A DNA stretch of 32,968 nucleotides from an uncultured Bacteroidaceae bacterium (GTDB lineage: Bacteria > Bacteroidota > Bacteroidia > Bacteroidales > Bacteroidaceae): assembly GCA_934426255.1 (NCBI GenBank), contig CAKRYD010000026.1, positions 1-32,968 of the forward strand, written 5' to 3'. The position numbers and the translations under genes are program-made. Shown in pieces: positions 1 through 7,110 of the stretch; the stretch's first letter is position 1; every line of letters begins with the position of its first letter. The notes under the pieces were generated by a model that saw nothing but the letters and a program-made list of their open reading frames with translations, was not told where the DNA came from and did not search any database.

Positions 1-74
1 TGGGCCATCTAGGGCTTGAACCTAGGACCTCCAGATTATGAGTCTGTTGCTCTAACCAACTGAGCTAAAAGCCC
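1..74 (-). tRNA. tRNA with CAU anticodon (Met, elongator type; Ile2 possible)
   Basis: Read on the minus strand this folds as a cloverleaf. The D stem is GCTC/GAGC, the anticodon loop is CTCATAA with anticodon CAT, and the T arm is CTAGG-TTCAAGC-CCTAG. The acceptor stem begins GGGC and ends GCCC, and the discriminator base A is at position 1. There is a T-T mismatch at pair 6-67 and an A-G mismatch at the top of the anticodon stem. The window begins at the discriminator base, so a genome-encoded CCA cannot be seen. A CAU anticodon is shared by elongator tRNA-Met and by tRNA-Ile2, whose C34 is modified to lysidine by TilS; sequence reading alone does not settle which this is. The absence of the initiator-type C-A mismatch at position 1-72 argues against tRNA-fMet. 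Confidence 0.9.
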
Positions 75-104
75 GATGCTTATCTTTTGTGAAGATTGCG
101 TGTG

Positions 105-135
105 CAAAAGTAATGAAATGTTTTGATTGGAGCAA
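105..135 (-). promoter_or_regulatory. Bacteroidetes-type promoter for the tRNA
   Basis: The minus strand carries TACTTTTG (112 to 105), a match to the TAnnTTTG -7 box. A TTG -33 core (135 to 133) lies upstream with a 20-base spacer. Transcription would start about 25 bases before the tRNA 5' end at 74. This gives the tRNA its own promoter, separate from the glycosidase gene upstream of it. Confidence 0.6.
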
Positions 136-160
136 GCTTTCAGCCCACTTTTTCGCTGTT

Positions 161-1717
161 TCACTTGAAGGTGACGTTTCTCACCGTGCTCATGTCGCAT
201 TCCGAAAAGTAGGGGCTGTCGGTGCTTTCCAGCTTTTTGCCCTCGATGGTCACGTTGTCGAAAGTCGCACCGTCGACGATTTTGCCCGGTGTTCCGTTGT
301 CGCCTTTCCATCCGTAGAGGTGTATCTTGTTGGCAATGTGGCTTCCGCTGTTGTTGAACGAACGTATGTTCTTGTAGGTGATGTTGCTGATGCCACCCGG
401 CGTTGTCTGGTCACCGGGGAGCGCACCAAACCAGAAATTGGGTTGGAATCCTGCGGCAATGAGCCTCTCACAATGGTATACGTCGATGTTTTCGTAGCTG
501 ATGTTGCGGAAATAGGTGCCGTGAATGCAGCAGATGGTCATTGCAGCCCGTTCGTCAAGTGTCTCATGATAGTCGGGGTCATCATACGAGAAGAGTATAC
601 TGCTGTTCATGAAGCGTATGTTCTCATACAGGGAGCAATGGTTCTCGGCTCCTATACCCATGGCACAGTTGCAGTCGTTCCACAGCTGCATGCCGCAGAA
701 GGTGAGGTTGCGGCTGGGGTCACTCTCGGCCGGTTTCTTGCCGCCCAGTCCCTTGACGGCTATGGCATCGTCGCAGGAACGTATAAAGGTGTTGAGGAAA
801 GCACACTGCTGGCAGTTGATGACATCCAGCCCGTCTGTGCTGGCATAGCGTGTACCTATGATTTTCACATGCTTGAACTCTACGTTGCGGCAGTGCGAGA
901 GGGCAACCTGCCATGCCTGTGAGCGGTGGCAGTGAAACAGGACACCTTCGACATTGACCCCGTTGCAATAGCTGGCAGCCAGGATGACACGCTTGTTGCT
1001 GTCATCGTTATAGACCATGCCGCGGCCGGAGATTCTGGGCCATTTTGTGGTTTCGCTCAAGCTCAGGCTTCCATAGACCACGGCTCCCGCTGCAATATAT
1101 ACGTGCCATCCGTCTTCAATGTTCAGCACATCGGTCTGCAGCAGTTTCTTCAAATCGTGGTAGCCCGGCCCGAAGTAGTGAAGCTTACGGTCGTCGTAGC
1201 GGTGGTAGCCCTTGCCGGCAACCTTGGGGGCCTTGTGGTCGATGCTGTTGCAAAACAAGTGGAGGACATGCTTCTTGGGCTCTCCGTTGACTATGACAGT
1301 AAGGTTCTGATCTGCCTTATCCATCTTGATTTCAATGCTGTTGCGACCCGTCTTCCTGACGCTGAGCAGGCTGAGCTTTTTGCCGGGAAGCACTTCAAAC
1401 TCCTTGATGGGACGGTAATAGCTGATGCTGATGGTGATTTCGTGACCGTTTTCAAACTCAAAACTCCCGAAGTGTACAAGTCCGCCCCAGAAGTTACGGT
1501 CGTTGTAAAGACCCACAAAGGCACCGTTGACCCTTACATTATATAAAGGTGTTCCCTCCAAAGGAAAGTCTTTGACAACAGCGTGTGTGTGCAACGATCC
1601 GTGCTTGTCGGAGTAGTCTTCACCATAGCCCTTCTTGGCAGAATATCCCATACCTTTGGCCAAGGTGACCATCATCATCATGGCAAAAGCCAAAAAACAA
1701 AGTCTTTTAAATCGCAT
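161..1717 (-). CDS. Secreted right-handed beta-helix glycoside hydrolase, GH28/GH49-like
   Basis: This 518-residue protein starts with a signal peptide (basic MRFKR, then hydrophobic to about residue 21). Residues 50-150 look like a beta-sandwich, and from about 195 onwards short repeated strands suggest a parallel beta-helix. The helix carries STDG (293-296) and SCDDA (314-318), which match the NTD and DD catalytic aspartates of polygalacturonase-type GH28 enzymes (D295, D316, D317). The usual GHG histidine motif of GH28 is not seen; the equivalent stretch reads MGIGAENH. An N-terminal sandwich before the helix is also the arrangement in GH49. It probably hydrolyses a plant or microbial polysaccharide in the periplasm or at the surface, with pectin a plausible but unproven substrate. 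It is divergent from leuS and runs toward the tRNA. Confidence 0.8.
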   Translation of the reverse strand: MRFKRLCFLAFAMMMMVTLAKGMGYSAKKGYGEDYSDKHGSLHTHAVVKDFPLEGTPLYNVRVNGAFVGLYNDRNFWGGLVHFGSFEFENGHEITISISYYRPIKEFEVLPGKKLSLLSVRKTGRNSIEIKMDKADQNLTVIVNGEPKKHVLHLFCNSIDHKAPKVAGKGYHRYDDRKLHYFGPGYHDLKKLLQTDVLNIEDGWHVYIAAGAVVYGSLSLSETTKWPRISGRGMVYNDDSNKRVILAASYCNGVNVEGVLFHCHRSQAWQVALSHCRNVEFKHVKIIGTRYASTDGLDVINCQQCAFLNTFIRSCDDAIAVKGLGGKKPAESDPSRNLTFCGMQLWNDCNCAMGIGAENHCSLYENIRFMNSSILFSYDDPDYHETLDERAAMTICCIHGTYFRNISYENIDVYHCERLIAAGFQPNFWFGALPGDQTTPGGISNITYKNIRSFNNSGSHIANKIHLYGWKGDNGTPGKIVDGATFDNVTIEGKKLESTDSPYFSECDMSTVRNVTFK

Positions 1718-1739
1718 AAGTTACATGAAGATTAGACTG

Positions 1740-1775
1740 CAAATGTAGCCAAAAAGCATGAAAGAAGCCGACAAA
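1740..1775 (-). promoter_or_regulatory. Possible promoter of the beta-helix glycosidase gene
   Basis: The minus strand has TACATTTG (1747 to 1740), a -7 box match 23 bases before the start codon. The nearest TTTG (1775 to 1772) is 24 bases further up, longer than the usual 18 to 21, so the -33 assignment is weak. Confidence 0.4.
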
Positions 1776-1793
1776 TCGGTTCTGTTTTCTTCG

Positions 1794-1830
1794 TTTGCAG
1801 CGGCATTCAGAAAAATATATCGTATATTTG
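1794..1830 (+). promoter_or_regulatory. Probable leuS promoter with an overlapping palindrome
   Basis: TATATTTG (1823-1830) matches the Bacteroidetes -7 box and lies 42 bases before the chosen leuS start. A TTTG at 1794-1797 is the nearest -33 candidate, but its 25-base spacing is long. The -7 box is half of a short palindrome, AAATATA-TCG-TATATTT (1813-1829), which could be an operator or chance in AT-rich DNA. Confidence 0.45.
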
Positions 1831-1872
1831 CACGATTATAATATAGGAATTGAAAGAAAGAATAGCATTACA

Positions 1873-4710
1873 ATGGAATATAACTTTAAGGAAATCGAAA
1901 AGAAATGGCACCGACGTTGGGTAGAACAAAAGACCTACAAAACGACCGAAGACACAAGTAAGCCCAAGTATTATGTACTGAACATGTTTCCCTATCCCTC
2001 GGGGGCAGGCCTGCATGTTGGACACCCCTTAGGCTACATTGCGTCGGATATCTATGCGCGATATAAACGCATGAAAGGCTTCAATGTGCTGAATCCCATG
2101 GGCTATGATGCCTATGGTCTGCCTGCGGAGCAGTATGCCATACAGACCGGTCAGCATCCCGCAGTGACCACGGAAAACAACATAAAACGTTATCGCGAGC
2201 AGCTCGACAGGATAGGTTTCTCATTTGACTGGGACAGAGAAGTGCGTACCTGTGACCCCGAATACTATCATTGGACCCAATGGGCCTTCGAAAAGATGTT
2301 TGAGAGCTACTATGACAACAAGCTCGCCAAGGCATGCCGCATAGAAAACCTCATAGAAGCCTTTGAAAGCAACGGCACATCGGGCATCGACGCTGCCTGC
2401 AGCCGCGAGCTCAACTTTACGGCCGACGAATGGAAAGCCATGGATGCAGCCGCAAAAGACCAGGTGCTAATGAACTACCGCATCGCTTATCTCGGTGAAA
2501 TGATGGTCAACTGGTGCCCAGAGCTGGGTACAGTTCTGGCCAACGATGAAGTGGTGGAAGGACTGAGCGTCCGCGGCGGCTATCCCGTCATCCAGAAAAA
2601 GATGAAGCAATGGTGTCTAAGGGTCTCAGCCTACGCACAGCGGCTTCTCGACGGGCTTGATGTAATAGATTGGAGTGACTCTATCAAGGAAACGCAGCGC
2701 AACTGGATAGGACGCAGCGAAGGAACCGAAGTGGAATTTAAGGTAAAAGACAGTGAGCAGACGTTTACAATCTTTACGACCAGAGCCGACACCATGTATG
2801 GAGTGACCTTCATGGTACTGGCACCCGAAAGCCCGCTTGTGGAGCAACTCACCACCAAAGAGCAGTCATCAGCGGTAAAAGAATATGTGGAAAAGACCAA
2901 AAAACGCACAGAGCGCGAACGGATGTCCTCGTCAGAAAAGACCGGAGTATTTACAGGTTCGTATGCCATCAATCCCTTTACAGGTGATGCCATACCCGTG
3001 TGGGTGAGCGACTATGTGCTGGCCGGCTACGGCACGGGAGCCATCATGGCCGTTCCTGCCCACGACAGCCGTGACTATGCTTTTGCCAAAGCCTTTGGAC
3101 TTCCCATCATACCTCTTATAGAGGGCTGTGACGTGAGCGAAGCCAGTTTCGATGCAAAAGACGGCATAGTCTGCAATTCGCCACGCAAAGATGCAAAGCC
3201 CTACATCGATTTCTCCCTGAACGGACTGACCGTAAAAGAAGCTATTGCAGCCACAAAAAAGTATGTGCGCGAACATCATATCGGCAGAGTAAAGGTGAAC
3301 TTCCGCCTGCGCGATGCCATCTTCAGCAGGCAACGCTACTGGGGAGAACCCTTCCCCGTTTATTATGAGCAAGGCAGCCCGCGCATGATTCCCGAAGACT
3401 GCCTGCCGCTCAAACTGCCTGCCGTAGACAAGTTCCTGCCCACCGAGACCGGAGAACCGCCATTGGGCAATGCCACACATTGGGCATGGGATACCGTCAA
3501 CCGCTGTGTCACAGATAACAATCGTATAGACGAAAAAACTGTATTCCCCTTGGAGCTCAATACAATGCCGGGCTTCGCAGGTTCGTCGGCCTACTACCTT
3601 CGATATATGGATCCGCACAACGACAAGGCACTTGTGGACAAGAAGAAAGATGAATATTGGCGATGTGTGGACCTCTATATCGGCGGAACGGAACATGCAA
3701 CCGGCCACCTCATCTATTCACGTTTCTGGAACAAGTTCCTGCATGATTACGGGTGGAGCTGCGAAGAAGAGCCGTTCCACAAGCTCGTAAATCAGGGAAT
3801 GATACAGGGCAGAAGCAACTTTGTATACCGCATACAGGGAACCAACAAGTTTGTTTCTTTAGGCCTCAAAGACCAATATGACGTGACTCCGATACACGTA
3901 GACGTTAACATCGTATCCAACGATGTGCTGGATCTTGATGCGTTCCGAGCCTGGAGACCTGAATATAATGACGCAGAATTCATCCTCGAAAACGGCAAGT
4001 ATGTTTGCGGTTGGGCCATAGAAAAGATGTCGAAGAGCATGTACAACGTGGTCAATCCCGATTATATCGTAGACAGGTATGGCGCCGATACACTCCGCCT
4101 CTACGAAATGTTCCTGGGACCTATCAGTCTGAGCAAGCCATGGGACAGCAATGGTATAGACGGATGCTCACGCTTCTTGAGGAAAGTGTGGAACCTGTTT
4201 TGGGGCCGCAACGGCGAGTTTCTGGTCAAGGAAAGCACGGCCACAAACGACAACCTGAAGAGCATCAATAAGCTGATTCGCAAAGTAACACAGGATATCG
4301 AAGTGTATTCATACAACACCTCCATATCAGCCTTTATGATTTGTGTCGGCGAATTGGCACAGCAAAAGTGCACCGACAAGAGCGTTATGGAGCAATTGGT
4401 GGCTCTGCTCTCGCCCTTTGCACCCCACATGGCCGAGGAGCTTTGGGAGCAACTTGGCCATAGCAGCACTGTCTGTGATGCTGAGTGGCCCGTATGCGAT
4501 GAGAGCTATTTGAAGGAAGACAGCGAGACCATCAGTGTTTCGTTCAATGGAAAGACACGTTTTACCCTGACACTTCCTACCGATATATCCAAGGAGGATG
4601 CACAGAAAGTCGCCGTTGAGGCAGAGGCAGGACGCAAGTATCTAGAAGGAAAACAGATTGTGAAGGTAATAGTTGTGCCTCACCGTATAGTCAATATCGT
4701 CATAAAATAA
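1873..4710 (+). CDS. leuS: Leucyl-tRNA synthetase
   Basis: This class I synthetase charges tRNA-Leu in the cytoplasm and hydrolyses mischarged products in its CP1 editing domain. From the ATG at 1873 it has 945 residues, the size seen in Bacteroidetes. The HIGH motif is HVGH at 48-51, after the typical FPYPSGAGLHVG. The editing domain includes TTRADTMYGVTF and GTGAIMAVPAHDSRD. KMSKS is at 718-722, preceded by a leucyl-specific insertion of about 60 residues. The C terminus carries the anticodon-binding helices. An in-frame ATG at 1795 would add 26 residues, but it lies upstream of the predicted -7 box and the added sequence is not LeuRS-like, so 1873 is preferred. It heads a run of co-directional genes; the next starts 13 bases downstream. 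Confidence 0.97.
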   Translation: MEYNFKEIEKKWHRRWVEQKTYKTTEDTSKPKYYVLNMFPYPSGAGLHVGHPLGYIASDIYARYKRMKGFNVLNPMGYDAYGLPAEQYAIQTGQHPAVTTENNIKRYREQLDRIGFSFDWDREVRTCDPEYYHWTQWAFEKMFESYYDNKLAKACRIENLIEAFESNGTSGIDAACSRELNFTADEWKAMDAAAKDQVLMNYRIAYLGEMMVNWCPELGTVLANDEVVEGLSVRGGYPVIQKKMKQWCLRVSAYAQRLLDGLDVIDWSDSIKETQRNWIGRSEGTEVEFKVKDSEQTFTIFTTRADTMYGVTFMVLAPESPLVEQLTTKEQSSAVKEYVEKTKKRTERERMSSSEKTGVFTGSYAINPFTGDAIPVWVSDYVLAGYGTGAIMAVPAHDSRDYAFAKAFGLPIIPLIEGCDVSEASFDAKDGIVCNSPRKDAKPYIDFSLNGLTVKEAIAATKKYVREHHIGRVKVNFRLRDAIFSRQRYWGEPFPVYYEQGSPRMIPEDCLPLKLPAVDKFLPTETGEPPLGNATHWAWDTVNRCVTDNNRIDEKTVFPLELNTMPGFAGSSAYYLRYMDPHNDKALVDKKKDEYWRCVDLYIGGTEHATGHLIYSRFWNKFLHDYGWSCEEEPFHKLVNQGMIQGRSNFVYRIQGTNKFVSLGLKDQYDVTPIHVDVNIVSNDVLDLDAFRAWRPEYNDAEFILENGKYVCGWAIEKMSKSMYNVVNPDYIVDRYGADTLRLYEMFLGPISLSKPWDSNGIDGCSRFLRKVWNLFWGRNGEFLVKESTATNDNLKSINKLIRKVTQDIEVYSYNTSISAFMICVGELAQQKCTDKSVMEQLVALLSPFAPHMAEELWEQLGHSSTVCDAEWPVCDESYLKEDSETISVSFNGKTRFTLTLPTDISKEDAQKVAVEAEAGRKYLEGKQIVKVIVVPHRIVNIVIK

Positions 4711-4723
4711 CATTGAAATTGCG

Positions 4724-5611
4724 ATGAACCCACTGAAGATGACATATCTGCAGCATGGCAAGGATTTGCTGCTCATGTCGATAGGCATCTTTTTGTATGT
4801 GACGGGCTTCGTATGTTTCCAGTTGCCATACCACATCACTACGGGTGGAACAACCGGCTTGGGTGCTGTCATCTTCTATGCTACGGGCTTTCCGGCCCAG
4901 TATACTTATTTCCTTGTCAATATAGCCTTGATACTCGTGGCATTGAAGGTGTTGGGCATGAAGTTTATGGTCAATACCATCTATGCCGTGTTTTTCATGA
5001 CGTTTCTGATTGGCTTCATGCAAGACCTTGTAAGGCTTCCCGACGGAACATTCCCTAAGATACTCGGCACGCAGAGCTTTATGTCGTGTGTCATTGGCGC
5101 AGTGCTTGAAGGTTTGGGACTCGGCATTGTCTTTCTGAACAATGGGAGTACAGGGGGCACTGATATAGTTGCGGCCATCGTCAATAAGAATCGTGACATC
5201 AGCCTCGGCCAGATTATCATGCTTGTCGACGTGATGGTCGTATCATCAAACTATCTGGTCTTTAGTAACATCGAGCTGCTTCTTTTTGGCTATTGCACCG
5301 TGATTATCGAAACGGCCACACTGGATTATTCCATGACAGCCGTTCGTCAGTCGGTGCAATTCATGATATTTTCACAGAAGTATGACCTGATTGCCACCGA
5401 AATAGCCAAGACCGGGCGCGGTGTAACAGTATTGGACGGCGAAGGCTGGTATACAAAACATCCGCGCAAGGTGCTGGTCGTGTTGTGCCGGCGACGTGAG
5501 AGCACACACATATTCCGTATAATACGCTCCATTGATCCCAATGCCTTTGTGTCGCAGGGAAAGGTGGCCGGTGTCTTTGGTGAGGGATTTGACAAAATGA
5601 AAGGTAAGTAG
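4724..5611 (+). CDS. YitT family membrane protein (DUF161 plus DUF2179)
   Basis: This 295-residue inner-membrane protein has about five or six hydrophobic segments in residues 13-205. The glycine-rich TTGGTTGLG after the first segment and GSTGGTDIVA in the middle are typical of the YitT/DUF161 repeat. The last 80 residues are soluble, with RGVTVLDGEGWY and a RESTHIFRII stretch, matching the C-terminal DUF2179 domain. The family is widespread and its transport or regulatory role is not established, so no substrate is proposed. The gene begins 13 bases after leuS and ends 4 bases before the fucosyltransferase-like gene, suggesting one transcript. A second ATG at 4739 is a possible start. Confidence 0.9.
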   Translation: MNPLKMTYLQHGKDLLLMSIGIFLYVTGFVCFQLPYHITTGGTTGLGAVIFYATGFPAQYTYFLVNIALILVALKVLGMKFMVNTIYAVFFMTFLIGFMQDLVRLPDGTFPKILGTQSFMSCVIGAVLEGLGLGIVFLNNGSTGGTDIVAAIVNKNRDISLGQIIMLVDVMVVSSNYLVFSNIELLLFGYCTVIIETATLDYSMTAVRQSVQFMIFSQKYDLIATEIAKTGRGVTVLDGEGWYTKHPRKVLVVLCRRRESTHIFRIIRSIDPNAFVSQGKVAGVFGEGFDKMKGK

Positions 5612-5615
5612 ACCT

Positions 5616-6458
5616 ATGCCACGAATCACGATTGTTCCTGTTTCAGGCCTTGGAAACCGTATGCGGGTTGTTGCTTCGGCCGTAAAGATGGCCGGTGACA
5701 TGAATGTGCATATCCGTGTGGTTTGGCAGCCGGCTTGGGATTGTCGTGCCGGCTTTGACGACTTGTTTCTGCCGCTTTCTTTTGAAAATGTCTCTCTTTG
5801 TCGGGGCAACTTCATGGATGCACCTGCAACAAAAGACAACCTGCTTCTGCCCATGTTGCTTCGCAAATCCTGCTATCAGGCCGAATATCGCTGCTTCCGT
5901 CCCACGGAGACTGTTTCTTTGCAGTCGCTCATCGGCAGGGGGTATTCCTTTTATATGGACACTTGCTATGCTTTGTGCAACTATTCGCATGAGCTTTTTA
6001 GGGAGTGCTTTCGTTTGCGTCCCGAATTGGAAAGGCAGGTTGAAGACACCGTTTCAGGCTTTTCGTCACGGACTTTGGGCGTGCATGTTCGTCGTTCCGA
6101 CAACAGGCAGGCCATCAGGTACAGTCCGCTTACGGCTTTTCGCCAAAGGATTGACGCTTTGTTTGATAGTGGTGAAGCGGAACAATTGTTCCTTTCTACG
6201 GATGACAATCGTGTGCGTGAGTTTTTTCGCAAGACCTACGGTAAGCATCTGATAACGCGACGCGTTGTGCTTGACCGCAACAGCCTGCAAGGCATACGTG
6301 ACGCCGTGATTGATTTGTGGTGCCTGTCACGCACAAGCCGTTTGCTGGGCAGTTATTATTCATCCTTCTCAGAAACAGCAGCCGAGCTGTCGGACATACC
6401 ATTTGAAGTGGTAACCGAAAGCCTTTCTTCGGAAACAAACAGTGGTGCTACAATTTGA
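5616..6458 (+). CDS. Fucosyltransferase-like GT-B glycosyltransferase
   Basis: The 280-residue protein has no signal peptide and is probably cytoplasmic. It begins with a strand and a GLGNRMR loop (11-17), like the GLGNQ loop of GT11 fucosyltransferases. It then carries HVRRSDN (157-163), matching the HxRRxD nucleotide-sugar binding motif of the alpha-1,2/alpha-1,6/O-fucosyltransferase superfamily. STDD (194-197) and SYYSSFSETAA (246-256) fit the later motifs of that fold, where a C-terminal SxF/S-rich loop contacts GDP. GDP-fucose is therefore the likely donor, but the acceptor is unknown. It starts 4 bases after the YitT gene, so the two are probably co-transcribed. Family placement is good; the exact CAZy family is uncertain. 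Confidence 0.75.
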   Translation: MPRITIVPVSGLGNRMRVVASAVKMAGDMNVHIRVVWQPAWDCRAGFDDLFLPLSFENVSLCRGNFMDAPATKDNLLLPMLLRKSCYQAEYRCFRPTETVSLQSLIGRGYSFYMDTCYALCNYSHELFRECFRLRPELERQVEDTVSGFSSRTLGVHVRRSDNRQAIRYSPLTAFRQRIDALFDSGEAEQLFLSTDDNRVREFFRKTYGKHLITRRVVLDRNSLQGIRDAVIDLWCLSRTSRLLGSYYSSFSETAAELSDIPFEVVTESLSSETNSGATI

Positions 6459-6515
6459 AAAGAATGAGCTTGGATTTGGAATTTAAACAAACCGAAATTA
6501 AAAACAAACGATAGT

Positions 6516-7097
6516 ATGACGAAAAAGAAACTGGTTTTTGTCACCAACAACAAACATAAGCTGCGTGAAATACGTGAGATTATGCCTGCAAACATAGAGA
6601 TTCTCAGTTTGGCAGACCTCAATTGCATGGCAGAGATACCCGAAACGGCCGATACGCTTGAGGGAAATGCGTTGATAAAGGCTCACTATGTTTATGACCG
6701 TTTTGGCATGAATTGCTTTGCTGATGATACAGGGCTTGAGGTTGAAGCCTTAGACGGGGCACCCGGCGTTCATACGGCTCGTTATGCCGGTGAAGCACAT
6801 GATCCGGAGGCAAACATGCAGAAGCTTTTGCATGAAATGCAAGGAAAATCAAATCGCAAAGCAAGATTCCGTACGGTAATTGCGCTGATAGAAAATGGCG
6901 AAGAGCATGTGTTCTCAGGTCGTGTAGACGGAACTATTGCTACAGAACCCCGTGGAAAAGAAGGATTCGGCTATGACCCTGTGTTCATTCCCGAAGAGAC
7001 GGGGCAGACATTTGCCGAGATGGGTGAAGCCAACAAGAATGAAATCAGCCATCGTGCCCGTGCTGTTGCAGGATTGTTGTCATACTTAAACCGTTAA
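6516..7097 (+). CDS. rdgB: dITP/XTP pyrophosphatase, RdgB/HAM1 family
   Basis: This house-cleaning enzyme hydrolyses dITP, ITP and XTP to the monophosphates, keeping deaminated purines out of DNA and RNA. At 193 residues it has normal length. The family motifs are all present: VTNNKHKLREI near residue 10, FADDTGLEVEALDGAPG at 68-84 with the metal-binding aspartates, and the C-terminal GFGYDPVF followed by ETGQTFAEM and SHRARA. It follows the glycosyltransferase gene after 57 bases and is followed by porZ after 13. No clear -7 box is seen in the 57-base gap, so it may be read from upstream. Confidence 0.96.
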   Translation: MTKKKLVFVTNNKHKLREIREIMPANIEILSLADLNCMAEIPETADTLEGNALIKAHYVYDRFGMNCFADDTGLEVEALDGAPGVHTARYAGEAHDPEANMQKLLHEMQGKSNRKARFRTVIALIENGEEHVFSGRVDGTIATEPRGKEGFGYDPVFIPEETGQTFAEMGEANKNEISHRARAVAGLLSYLNR

Positions 7098-7110
7098 AAA
7101 GCTTCTTGAC

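Noticed and set aside
89..922. 277-codon plus-strand open frame
   Set aside because: It is antisense to the beta-helix glycosidase, which has a signal peptide and catalytic motifs.
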